DNA of 64,000 nt from assembly GCF_008274585.1 (NCBI RefSeq), contig NZ_VTRT01000001.1:1116001-1180000 (forward strand). The letters run 5' to 3'. The notes under the pieces were generated by a model. The model did no database searches. It was not told where the DNA came from and saw nothing but the letters and a program-made list of their open reading frames with translations. Made by a program: the position numbers and the translations under genes. Each line of letters begins with the position of its first letter. Position 1 is the stretch's first letter. Positions 25,549-36,000 of this stretch are shown here, piece after piece. The DNA comes from Pedobacter sp. BS3. GTDB taxonomy: Bacteria > Bacteroidota > Bacteroidia > Sphingobacteriales > Sphingobacteriaceae.

Positions 25549-27711
25549 TTACCATCCATAGTTCTGGTCCAGTAATGGGTTCAATCCTCTTTCTTGTTCA
25601 GGTATTGGCCAAAGAACATCACGGGCGGTGGCATTTTTAAAGTATTCAACTCCCGCATTGGTAGGGGCTTCTATGGCAAACTCGTCTACTCCTATTTTCA
25701 TTCTTTCAACAAAATTCCCCCACCTTCTTAAATCCGATTTTCGTAAACCTTCATAACACAGTTCCCTCGCTCTTTCGGCCATTATATATTCCTGTAAAGA
25801 TTCTTTGGTAAACCCGGACAATTCAATGCCGGATGCTCCGGCCGGTTCTGGCGGATAATAAAACTTAAAATCACTCAGGTTTCCATTCCAAAGGTATCTT
25901 TTCAGTAGATTGGGGCCAGAAGCATATATATCAGACCCAATCGAAAAGCGACGATTTGTGTTAGCGCCTAAATCACCAACACCATCAGCCGAATACTCAT
26001 TTGTTCCGTCGATGATCAAGGTAATTTTTCCTAGTGCACCGTCATCGGGATTCCATTTGACCTCGAAGTGATGCCGCTCTCCATCCCTAAGATTAAGTGA
26101 GGTAGGAGTGGAAACACTAGCTGTTGCCTGGCCCGACCCCTTTGATACCAAAAAGCGAACGGAACCGGTCGCCAGCATAACAAGATCCCAACCGGAATAA
26201 GAAGAATAAGTTGACCTGGTTCCTGCGATGTTCTGTAACGCCGTATTAGTTGTTTTAAAATATCCTTCGCATACCCAAGCCCTATCCCTTATGTCCAATA
26301 CTGACGGATAGGCACTGCTGTATCCTGACCAAGTGCCGTTGGCGAAAGTTACCTGTTCAGTAAGATTGTATTCTCCTTCATCGTCTTGCAATACGCCACC
26401 CGACCCTGCTTCTGTATCCAGTTTCCACGAGGCGAAAATCGTATTCTCCGTTAATGGAATCGGAGACATTCCAAACGCCCTTCTTCTAATTTGATTTAAT
26501 GCGCTATAGGCTTCTGCCGTAGGTCCGTTAAGATAGTTATCGGCCTCTGCAAACATCAACAGCACATCAGAATATCTTAGCAATACAAAATTGAGACATG
26601 AGTTAGGATATTCCCTTGCTCCGGCAGCCTCATATTTTCTATACCATTTGCCCGCATATCTAAATAATCTTGAGGTAGCAGGTCTTGCCACTTCAACGCC
26701 ATTCGATATAGTGTACGGTGCTATACACCAATCTCTTCTCAGGTCTCCTGTTTCATATGAGTCGTATAGCCACCTTGTGCCTTGTACCCATCCGTAAGAC
26801 ACGCCGCTTTCTGTAGTTGACCCATTATACAAAACCCCAAAGTTTGTTCCTATCCTGCCTGCCTGTTCATAAGGAGGTTCACGATTTCCCCAAAATTCAA
26901 CTTCCCATATACTTTCTTTAATATCGTATATATCCTGTGCATAATTGATAAAAACCTGTTTATAACTGGGATTAAGAGCATGTAATTTAGAATCTATTAC
27001 TTTTTTAGCCCAGGTTCTAGCATCTTCATATTTAGAGACATCATTGATAGGATTTCCTGCCATATACAGGCACGTTCTTGCAATAATGCCCTGAACAGCA
27101 GATTTGCTTACCCTTCCCCCAAAACCAATTTCATTTATAGGTAATACAAGTTTTTCTGCTTCGATCATTTCTTTGAGAATAAACTCGTAAACCTCTTTTG
27201 CAGGAGTTTGTGGAATGTTTGGTTCACCTGGTGAAGTAGTACTCTTCAGTTTTAAAGGAATATTCCCGAAATTATTCACCAGAATAAGATAAAAGTAAGC
27301 CCTTAGAAACTGCGCTTCACCCTTTATTACTTTTCTCTTTTCCTCATCCATTTCTGGTTTATTAATATTCTCCAAAAGCAGGTTTGCATTATTAATACCT
27401 TTATAAAATTCAGCCCATAACTTAGTTATGTAAGGATCGCTCGTCACTACATTATATACCTGTACTCCACCGGTTCTTCTGAACCATCCTTCATCTGCTT
27501 GTAAACCCATATATCCATGCATCGCATTTCCATACGTGTTAAAACTAATAAGAGTAGCATACACCGCATTTAGTGCATAATTTAACTGTTCTTCTGTTTC
27601 ATAATAAGTTACAGGAGATAGAAAATCTTTGGGTTTGGTATCCAGAAACTTCTCACACGAACCAAGAAGTAACATCACGATACTTAGCGCCGATATAATT
27701 ATCCGTTTCAT
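25549..27711 (-). CDS. SusD/RagB-family lipoprotein with inserted LamG-like module
   Basis: This 720-residue protein is much longer than the usual 500-600. The lipobox LLLGSC puts the acylated cysteine at residue 19. SusD features are NYALNAVYATL, KGEAQFLRAYFYLILVNNFG (TPR helix) and LRYSDVLLMFAEADNYLNGP. Normally SusD would go on directly to the C-terminal MAERARELCYEGLRKSDLRRWG, which is present. Here about residues 424-620 intervene as a LamG-like module (GTWSGYSSAYPSVLDIRDRA, AGTRSTYSSYSGWDLVML, KITLIIDGTNEYSADG). SusD caps the SusC pore and captures glycan; the extra jelly roll may add a binding site. The gap to SusC is 18 bases. Confidence 0.95.
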   Translation of the reverse strand: MKRIIISALSIVMLLLGSCEKFLDTKPKDFLSPVTYYETEEQLNYALNAVYATLISFNTYGNAMHGYMGLQADEGWFRRTGGVQVYNVVTSDPYITKLWAEFYKGINNANLLLENINKPEMDEEKRKVIKGEAQFLRAYFYLILVNNFGNIPLKLKSTTSPGEPNIPQTPAKEVYEFILKEMIEAEKLVLPINEIGFGGRVSKSAVQGIIARTCLYMAGNPINDVSKYEDARTWAKKVIDSKLHALNPSYKQVFINYAQDIYDIKESIWEVEFWGNREPPYEQAGRIGTNFGVLYNGSTTESGVSYGWVQGTRWLYDSYETGDLRRDWCIAPYTISNGVEVARPATSRLFRYAGKWYRKYEAAGAREYPNSCLNFVLLRYSDVLLMFAEADNYLNGPTAEAYSALNQIRRRAFGMSPIPLTENTIFASWKLDTEAGSGGVLQDDEGEYNLTEQVTFANGTWSGYSSAYPSVLDIRDRAWVCEGYFKTTNTALQNIAGTRSTYSSYSGWDLVMLATGSVRFLVSKGSGQATASVSTPTSLNLRDGERHHFEVKWNPDDGALGKITLIIDGTNEYSADGVGDLGANTNRRFSIGSDIYASGPNLLKRYLWNGNLSDFKFYYPPEPAGASGIELSGFTKESLQEYIMAERARELCYEGLRKSDLRRWGNFVERMKIGVDEFAIEAPTNAGVEYFKNATARDVLWPIPEQERGLNPLLDQNYGW

Positions 27712-27729
27712 AATTTTTTGCTTTATCTG

Positions 27730-30700
27730 TTATAAAATGGCTTTTAAACTAAATACAATTGTTTTCGCCCTGGGATATGCAGAAAAGTCAAATCCCGGAG
27801 TCAGAATGGAATTTTTCACTGCCACTTCAGGATCCATACCTGTATAATTAGTCCAGGTAAATAAGTTCTGAGCAGAACATCCTAAAGAAAGCTTGCTTAC
27901 TTTTACCCGTTTTAAATATTTGGAAGGTATATCATAATCCAGTGATACTGTTTTTAGCCGTAAATAAGACCCATCTTCTAATGTCATGGACGAATACACT
28001 CCATTTGGTCCTGCTCCTGAATCTGCACCGCCTAAACCTGCTCTAAACATATTGGTATTTTGATTCTCAGGAGTCCAACGGTTATTATAAGATGCAAACT
28101 GATTCATCAGAGGCCTTATATTATAACCTCCTTCAAAATATATTCTATTTGCATTCATAATATCGTTACCATACGACCATTGGAAAAAGATATTGAGCTT
28201 AAAATTTTTGTAAGCAAAATTGTTGTTGAAACCTCCGGTATGAATAGGGAACGCTCTTCCTATAACCGTTCTGTCTTCACTATTAACTATACCGTCATTA
28301 TTCAAATCTCGGTATTTTATATCTCCCGGTTTTATAGAAGCCCGCGGATCTCCATTGGTAGGTACTTCATCTTTAAGTTCATATACTCCGGGCGAAGTTT
28401 CATTGAAATCGCTGTATTGATATACACCATCCCATATAACTCCCCAGAATGACGCTGCAGGCCCTCCTACTTCAGTTCTATATAATGGCGTTCCACTATA
28501 GTTACTGTCCCATGACATGTAGTTGAGCATAAAGGGTTCATTATCATTCAGGGCAAGTACCTTATTCCTGTTAAAACTTATATTGAAACTGCTCTCCCAA
28601 CTAAACGTTCTTCCTTTTACATTTTTAGTGTTCAATGAAATTTCCAATCCTTCATTTTTAAGAGAGCCGACATTTTTAAAGGCTGTAGAAAAGCCCGACA
28701 CTAATGGCAAATTAGCTCGTAACAGTAAATCGCGTACCGTTCTTCTATATATATCTGCCGTCAGGTTAATACGATTTTTAAACATAGAAAGGTCATAACC
28801 AATATTTACCTGTTCAGAGGTTTCCCATTTAAGAGATTCGTTTCCCAAAGTATTGGCTATGGCTCCTCTAGACGGGGTTTGGTTATTAAACGAGTAATAA
28901 TAAGTGTACGGCAGTTCAATGGAGGATAAATAGTCATAATCTCCAACCCTGTTATTACCCGATAGCCCATAACCAATTCTTAATTTTGCATCAGTTATAA
29001 ATTTAACCTGCTTCATAAAATCCTCATCACTCATTCTCCATGCAATTGCTCCGGAAGGGAAATATCCCCATCTGTTACCTGATGGGAATCTGGAAGAACC
29101 ATCAGCCCGATAAGAAGCTGTCAGCAAATATTTAGATTTGAATTTATAGTCAACTCTTCCGAAAAAAGACATTTGCTTTGAATCACTTATAATACTCCTA
29201 TTGGTTACAGGAACTCCCTGATCAAGGCCACTCAGCCCCAACTCCTCATTTGGCACATTTTGGGAACCAAAAGCATAATAACTTGTATTGATACCTTCCA
29301 GGCTGAAGCCTCCCTTAACATCCAGATGATGGTTACCAAAGGCCTTTGCATAAGAGAGAATATTTTCATTAGAGAAAAGCTTATATTGATAGAAATTTGC
29401 TCCACCTTGTACTCCAGCGTACACTACTCCGGGGCGCATAATCCCTCTTCTGGTTTTAGAATTATAGAAATAATTATATTCTCTTAGCCTTTTGTCTGCC
29501 CGGCCATTTACGGTCAGTAATAAGTTTCCGGTAATTTTATATTTGAGAGACAGATTTCCGGTAATTATCGAATTTTTTGTATGCAGATTCTCATTTTCTG
29601 CCATAATTACGGGATTTATCCTGTAGTCACTCGCGGCATTAAGTGTGGGATCTGTCAACTGTGTTTCCAAATCATATAAAGATTCATTAGGGCCTGTAAC
29701 AGGCCTGTATCCCCATATACTTGAAAAGAAAGAGCTGGTTGCTGTACCACTTAATGCATCATCTGCGGCTACGAGCCCTGATGCATGGTTATCCGTATAA
29801 TATAAGCTTAAACCAGTTGATAGTTTTTTATTAATGGTTTGTTCTAATGCAATACGACCATTAAATCTATTGAATGCTGTATTGATGATGGTACCATTCT
29901 GATTATAATAGGAACCTGACACAAGATATTTGGTGCCACCTGTTCCACCACTTACAGAAAGGTTATGTATTTGAACTGTGCCCAGACGAAATACTTTATC
30001 CTGCCAGTCTATAGATTCTGCATTTCTGTATACTTCAGGATCAGGTGTCTCTCCTGCCTGAAGATCAGGATAATAAACTGCCTTCGCATCAGCAGGGAAA
30101 CGCTCTAATTGTAATTTGACAAACTCATATCCATCCATCATCTCCATTCTATTTGTCACCTTATTAAATCCCTGACTACCATTATAAGTAATCCTTGCCT
30201 TCCCTACTTTCCCTTTCTTGGTCTCTATCAGTATTACTCCGTTAGACCCGCGAGCTCCATAAATTGCAGTTGATGAAGCGTCTTTCAAAACGCTTATTGA
30301 TTCCACATTGTCCGGACTTATAGTGGTAGGGTCAAAATTTTCCATCGGAAAACCATCTACTACATACAGCGGATCTGTACTCTGCGTCAACGACCCTACC
30401 CCTCTTATGGTAATATTAGGAGCAGAACCTGGCTGCCCATCATTTGAAGCCACCTGCACACCAGCAACTCTACCCGCCAAGGCATCGGCAAAGGTAGCAA
30501 CAGGAGCTTTTTCCATATCTTCCACACTCACCTGGCCAACAGCGCCTGTTAAATCTCCCTTTCTAACTGTGCCGTATCCTATCACTACTACTTCGTTAAG
30601 TCTTTTGTCTGCGACTTCCAACACTATATTAAGCTGCGCTTGCGAACCTATGGATACTATCCTTGTTGTGTATCCAATATAACTGAACTCTAATTGTCCA

Positions 30701-30909
30701 CTACCCTGAGGGACTCTGATAGCGTATTTCCCATCGCCATTTGTCTGGGTTTTTACAGATGTACCTTTCACCGTTACGTTTACTCCCACTAAAGGTTCAT
30801 TCCCATCTCTTGAGCTTACTAAACCTGTAATTGTTCTATCCTGTGCGTATGACAAAACTGTCAATAAGGAAAAGTACAATAGCAGGCACCATCGAATTGA
30901 TTTAGCCAT
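27730..30909 (-). CDS. SusC/RagA-family TonB-linked outer-membrane receptor
   Basis: This 1059-residue receptor has a signal peptide ending about residue 22 (LLTVLSYAQ). A CarboxypepD_reg-like domain follows (TITGLVSSRDGNEPLVGVNV, then YTTRIVSIGS). Next are the SusC linker LNEVVVIGYGTVRKGDLTGA and the plug (GVQVASNDGQPGSAPNITIR, DPLYVVDGFPM, SVLKDASSTAIYGARGSNGV). A 22-strand barrel completes the protein and ends KTIVFSLKAIL. With SusD it forms the bedbin-type TonB-dependent importer for oligosaccharides. The upstream gene ends 43 bases before the start, so the NHL gene is in the same operon. Confidence 0.97.
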   Translation of the reverse strand: MAKSIRWCLLLYFSLLTVLSYAQDRTITGLVSSRDGNEPLVGVNVTVKGTSVKTQTNGDGKYAIRVPQGSGQLEFSYIGYTTRIVSIGSQAQLNIVLEVADKRLNEVVVIGYGTVRKGDLTGAVGQVSVEDMEKAPVATFADALAGRVAGVQVASNDGQPGSAPNITIRGVGSLTQSTDPLYVVDGFPMENFDPTTISPDNVESISVLKDASSTAIYGARGSNGVILIETKKGKVGKARITYNGSQGFNKVTNRMEMMDGYEFVKLQLERFPADAKAVYYPDLQAGETPDPEVYRNAESIDWQDKVFRLGTVQIHNLSVSGGTGGTKYLVSGSYYNQNGTIINTAFNRFNGRIALEQTINKKLSTGLSLYYTDNHASGLVAADDALSGTATSSFFSSIWGYRPVTGPNESLYDLETQLTDPTLNAASDYRINPVIMAENENLHTKNSIITGNLSLKYKITGNLLLTVNGRADKRLREYNYFYNSKTRRGIMRPGVVYAGVQGGANFYQYKLFSNENILSYAKAFGNHHLDVKGGFSLEGINTSYYAFGSQNVPNEELGLSGLDQGVPVTNRSIISDSKQMSFFGRVDYKFKSKYLLTASYRADGSSRFPSGNRWGYFPSGAIAWRMSDEDFMKQVKFITDAKLRIGYGLSGNNRVGDYDYLSSIELPYTYYYSFNNQTPSRGAIANTLGNESLKWETSEQVNIGYDLSMFKNRINLTADIYRRTVRDLLLRANLPLVSGFSTAFKNVGSLKNEGLEISLNTKNVKGRTFSWESSFNISFNRNKVLALNDNEPFMLNYMSWDSNYSGTPLYRTEVGGPAASFWGVIWDGVYQYSDFNETSPGVYELKDEVPTNGDPRASIKPGDIKYRDLNNDGIVNSEDRTVIGRAFPIHTGGFNNNFAYKNFKLNIFFQWSYGNDIMNANRIYFEGGYNIRPLMNQFASYNNRWTPENQNTNMFRAGLGGADSGAGPNGVYSSMTLEDGSYLRLKTVSLDYDIPSKYLKRVKVSKLSLGCSAQNLFTWTNYTGMDPEVAVKNSILTPGFDFSAYPRAKTIVFSLKAIL

Positions 30910-30952
30910 AACCTGATTTTTTAAATGTTTATAAATTGAATGTAGAATAAAT

Positions 30953-32791
30953 TTATTCTATCACTATTTTTTTAGTGCTTATACCGTCTACTTCTAACAG
31001 ATAAATTCCTGCAGGTAATTTTTTAGAAATATTTACAGATATCTCATTATCTATCACTTCCAGCTCTTTCTGAAATACTGCTTTACCATTCAAGTCAATT
31101 ATTTTCACCAGTTTTAGTTTATCAATCGTATTTATTCCCGATATTGTAAACTTCTCTGCACTTACAGGATTAGGAAAAACTTTCCAGCTGTTAAAATCAG
31201 TTAAACCCACATTAACAGACTTCAATCCCAATTCCTTGTATACACCATCTTTATCTGTCTGCACAAGTTTGTAATAATTGATACCCGGGTTTGGATCTGA
31301 ATCTGTATAAATATAGTTACCTCCCTCATTTCCTTTAGAATCTATTCTGGTATATATTTTAAAGTCCTTTCCATCTGTACTCCTTAGTATATTGAAATGG
31401 CTGTTATTAGTCTCCGACGAAGTTTTCCATATTAATTCTACACTTCCGTTAGTTAACAAACTAACCGAGTAATCAACCAAAGACACCGGTAAAGCCGCTT
31501 CTACTGTAATATTGATTGTTGCGGTACTACTGCCTGATGTATTATATGCGGTAACGGTATAATCTGTGGCTGGAGAAATCTCTGTTGGTGTTCCGCTGAT
31601 TATACCTGTTGTAGCATCAAAACTTAAACCTGCTGGTAGCTGTGGGCTTATTGTATATCCTGTTGTGCTTATTTTTCTAATCCTATCATTAGTATAATCA
31701 GCAACATATAGGTTTCCTGAGGCATCTATCGCCACATCTGCTGGATTTTTAAAACTTGCCTCTGTGCCTATACCATCTGCTAAAGCTCCTGTCCCGCTTC
31801 CGGCTAAAGTAGTTACTATACCAGAAGGACTCATTTTTCGTATTTTATGATTATTATAATCTGCTATGTACAGATTTCCCGCATTATCAAAAGTTAATCC
31901 AAAAGGTCCATTAAAACTTGCATCTGTATCAATAGGACCATCATTAGAACCACCACAAGGACAGATATTTAATGTTTCCACCTGAGCTGTTGTGGCATTA
32001 ATTTTTCGTATCCTGTTATTACCATTATCACTTACATAAATATCTCCTGTACTGCTCACAGCAATACCGACAGGATTATTAAATCTTGCATCAGTTCCTA
32101 TGCCATCCAAAGCACCAGATTGATTTGAACCAACAGGCGCACCAGCAAAAGTTACCACATCTCCAGTTGGTGAAACTTTACGTATCTTATGCCTTGCTCT
32201 GTCTGCTACATACATATTGCCCGAGGCATCAAATGCCATCCCAAAAGGTAAGTAGAATTCAGCGGAAACGGCATCACCATCTGCATCCCTATTACCTGCT
32301 GCACTACCAGCCCCGGAAAAATGAGTTTGCACTCCTGCCGAAGTAATTTTACGTATAATATTACCTTGGTCTGATGCATATATATTTCCCGATGCATCCA
32401 CCGCCACTCCTAAAGGATTATTAAATTTTCCATCTGCCAATACACCAGAAGAACTGGTAACACCTGCAAGAGTACTTACAACACCTTCTGGAGTTATTTT
32501 TGTTATTCTATGGTAAGCCCTATCAGCAACATAGACATTCCCAGAGGCATCTACTGCTATACCTTGGGGTCTGGAAACACCTCCTGCTGCCCCAGCAACA
32601 GTAATGGTACTTACCTGTCCATAAATTGTAGCAGGTACAGCTCCTCCTGTATTAACAGGGTTTAAAGGAGAAATTGCCGTGTTTTGTGTAAACACATTTG
32701 ATACATTGTAGCTAATAACCGGAGCCTGAGCCAATGTGATGCTTGTACCAGAAAACATCAAAAAAACGCTTAATAGTAGTTTTCTTTTCAT
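30953..32791 (-). CDS. Secreted NHL six-bladed propeller protein with T9SS sorting domain
   Basis: This 612-residue protein has a signal peptide ending SITLAQ (21). Six NHL repeats of the form GxAxDxSGNxYVADxxxxRIxKI make one propeller (about 60-375); examples are GIAVDASGNVYVADRAYHRI and DVAIDASGNLYVADYTNDRI. A putative-Ig domain follows (GLSFDATTGIISGTPTE, TDYTVTAYNTSGSS). Next come a fibronectin-like segment (about 432-530) and a type A T9SS sorting domain (WKVFPNPVSAEKF, ending STKKIVIE). It should be exported by type IX secretion and held at the surface. It is a paralogue of the last block of the larger neighbour. With SusC 43 bases downstream, it leads the SusCD genes. Its function is unknown. 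Confidence 0.9.
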   Translation of the reverse strand: MKRKLLLSVFLMFSGTSITLAQAPVISYNVSNVFTQNTAISPLNPVNTGGAVPATIYGQVSTITVAGAAGGVSRPQGIAVDASGNVYVADRAYHRITKITPEGVVSTLAGVTSSSGVLADGKFNNPLGVAVDASGNIYASDQGNIIRKITSAGVQTHFSGAGSAAGNRDADGDAVSAEFYLPFGMAFDASGNMYVADRARHKIRKVSPTGDVVTFAGAPVGSNQSGALDGIGTDARFNNPVGIAVSSTGDIYVSDNGNNRIRKINATTAQVETLNICPCGGSNDGPIDTDASFNGPFGLTFDNAGNLYIADYNNHKIRKMSPSGIVTTLAGSGTGALADGIGTEASFKNPADVAIDASGNLYVADYTNDRIRKISTTGYTISPQLPAGLSFDATTGIISGTPTEISPATDYTVTAYNTSGSSTATINITVEAALPVSLVDYSVSLLTNGSVELIWKTSSETNNSHFNILRSTDGKDFKIYTRIDSKGNEGGNYIYTDSDPNPGINYYKLVQTDKDGVYKELGLKSVNVGLTDFNSWKVFPNPVSAEKFTISGINTIDKLKLVKIIDLNGKAVFQKELEVIDNEISVNISKKLPAGIYLLEVDGISTKKIVIE

Positions 32792-32877
32792 ATTACTTTA
32801 ATTACGAGTTAACAAATTGATTGACAGAAACTTGCTTCAAAAGCATTATCCTTTACTCAAAGATGCATCGAAATTTA

Positions 32878-32923
32878 CTGCTCAACTCATACGAAATTGC
32901 CCAATATCAATGCTATTCTATCT
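32878..32923 (-). promoter_or_regulatory. Duplicated upstream element, copy 2 (before the 612-residue NHL gene)
   Basis: This segment shares the core CATACGAAATTGCCCAA and flanking CTGCT...TCAAC and CTATTCTATCT-like parts with 37174-37221. It lies 87-132 bases upstream of the NHL start on the minus strand; the other copy lies 68-115 bases upstream of the paralogue's start. Similar position before two paralogous genes suggests a shared control site, perhaps for the AraC regulator encoded at 37317; the regulator link is inference. Confidence 0.5.
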
Positions 32924-33020
32924 TTATATAAATTACAAAAACAGATTTGAAACAGAATAGTATTTACCATGAAGTAAGAGAGCTTGAAATTTGAGCCTGT
33001 CTCCAAAAGCAATACTATCA

Positions 33021-36000
33021 TTAACGTATGAATATCTTTTTTACCCCCAATTCCTGTACCTGCACCATATACATGCCTGGCATTAATCGGGATGGAAGAT
33101 ATATATTAGCTTGCCCGTCATTTACGGTCAAGCCTTTGCTGAACACTATTCGTCCGGTCATATCATAAATTTTCACAATCTTTTCCTTTGAGGCAGCAAT
33201 TGGCACAACTATTCTAAACCATCTGTTATCAACAGGATTGGGGTAAATGCTCCAATCTGCTTTTATTAAATTTTCAGGGTTAATTTCTACTCTCATATTT
33301 TCATTACCAGTAGGCCGAGAAGCTAATAGCAAGTCATCTGATACTTCGATACTAATGGTATCAGAGCTGCTACCTGCACTATTATATGCTGTAACAACAT
33401 AATCTGTAGCTGGCGATACTACGGTAGGTGTACCACTAATAACACCTGTTTTGTTATCAAATGTTAACCCAGTTGGCAGTGACGGATTGATAGTGTAACC
33501 AGTGGTTACAATTTTCCTAATCCTATCATTAAGATAATCTGCTACATACAGGTTTCCATCTGCATCCGCTGCCACATCCGCCGGATTTTTAAAACTCGCA
33601 GCAGTGCCTATTCCATCTGTTAACGCTCCGGTCCCACTACCGGCAAGTGTACTTACAGTTCCAGTCGGTGCTATCTTACGAATTTTATTATTAGTATAAT
33701 CAGCTATATAGAGGTTACCAGCACCATCAAATGCCATTCCGAAAGGGCCATTAAAGCTTGCAGTCGCTACCGAGCCATCAGCCGATCCGGCACTCCCTGT
33801 CCCTGCAAATGTTGTTACTTCACCTGTCGAGGTAATTTTCCGGATTTTATTGTTATTAAAATCCCCAATATAAAAATCCCCTGCCTGACTGATTGCGATT
33901 CCTACCGGGTTATTAAACTTGGCACTTGTTCCTGTGCCATCAATAGACCCTGCCGTACTACCAGCGAAAGTACTTACGGTACCAGATACGGTTACTTTAC
34001 GAATTCTATGATTTGCACGATCCGCAACATACAGGTTTCCTGTTGAGTCCAGGGATAATCCAAATGGGTAATAGAAACTAGCTGATGTGCCTGCACCGTC
34101 AGATGATCCTACTGAACCGTCTCCGGCAAGTGTACTTACCTGCCCCGCCGGACTAATTTTCCGGATACGCTCATTCTGAATATCAGAAACATAAACATTA
34201 CCAGCACTATCTATAGCAATATCAGACGGATTATTAAACATGGCTGTGGCACTTGAACCATCTGCAAACCCTGCGGTTCCGCTGCCTGCAAGAGTACTTA
34301 TAGTTTCTTGCGGAGTAATTTTCCTAATCCTGTGATATGCCCGATCAGCGATGTATACATTACCAGATTTATCAATTGCAATACCTTGCGGCCTTGAAAC
34401 ATCTCCGCTGATAGTTATTGTACTTGTTTCACCATAAGTGGTAGCTGGAACAGGGCCACCAGTGTTTACAGGAGCTATAGGCGTAATGATTTGATTTTTA
34501 ATATAATTCTGCACATCCGGATAAGCTATGTGTGGCGGGGTATTTATAATTTCTATATTTAGAGTATCCGAACTATTACCAGCCTGATTATAAGCCGTAA
34601 TAATATAATTTGTAGCGGGCGATACGGCCGAAGGCGTTCCGCTAATTACTCCTGTTGCGGCATTGAGAGACAACCCTCCCGGTAATTCAGGATTAATAGT
34701 GTAACCTGTGATAGTAATTTTTCGAATTTTATTGTTACCGTCCGCTACATATAAGTTTCCTATGTTATCTGTTATTACATCAACCGGATACTTAAAACTA
34801 GCGGCACTGCCTATACCTTCTGCCAAGCCGATTGTGCCACTTCCCGCAAGAGTACTTACTATACCAGAAGGAGTGATTTTTCGGATTTTTTGATTATTAT
34901 AATCTGCCACGTACACATTTCCCAGATTATCCACCGTTACACCAAACGGATTAGTGAAACTGGCAGCTCCGCCAATACCATCAGCAGAACCAGGGCTGGT
35001 TTGACCTGCTAAAGTACTGACTACGCCTGCTGCAGTAATTTTCCGAATCCGGTTATTCGTGTAGTCACCAACATATATGTTGCCAGCACTGTCAACCGCA
35101 ACTCCTACCGGATTGTTAAATTTTGCAGTTAGCGGATTACTTGAATCTGCAAACCCCGCAGTGCTCCCTGCTATTGTAGTCACTACTCCCACCGGAGTAA
35201 TTTTCCGTATCTTATAGTTATAACGATCGGCGACATATACATCTCCTGACCGGTCGACAGCAAGACCAAAAGGATAATTAAATTTTGCGGCACTACCCGT
35301 ACCATCAGCAAAACCTGCAGTTCCAACAGTACCGGCCAGCGTGCTGACAACCCCTGCCGGGGTGATTTTTCTTATTGTATGATTCCGCATGTCAGAAATA
35401 TACAAGGTACCGGAACTATCAATTACAATTCCGGCCGGTTCATTAAAACTGGCACCCGTTCCTGTACCATCTGCCGAACCAGCTACACCGCTACCTGCAA
35501 ATGTGCTAACTACACCTGCAGGGGTGATTTTTCGTATTCTATGATTATAACGATCGGCCACATAAATATTTCCTGTATTGTCTGCAACCATTCCATAAGG
35601 TGTCTTGAATTTTGCTGTTGTACCTACACCATCCGCAAAGCCATAACTTCCACTGCCTGCAAATGTGCTGGTTTCACCATAGGCAACTACAGATGGCACA
35701 CTACCACCATTATTCACGGGAATAAGTAATGGAATTTCTTTATTTTTCACATAAATCTGCCCTGCCCCATAATTAATATCAGGAGATAAGTTATCTATTA
35801 CTTGAATACTTACAGTATCAGAACTATTCCCTGTTCTGTTATATGCCGTAATGATATAATCTGTTATGGGTGCTACTGCTGTTGGCGTACCACTGATTAT
35901 ACCTGCGGTAGCATCAAAATTTAACCCGGCTGGTAATGACGGCCTAATGGTAAAACCAACTGTTGATATTTTTCGGATAACGTTTCCGGTAAATTCGGCT

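Noticed and set aside
25850-26400. LamG insert in SusD as a frameshift or assembly error
   Set aside because: The reading frame is continuous on both sides and SusD sequence resumes cleanly after it.
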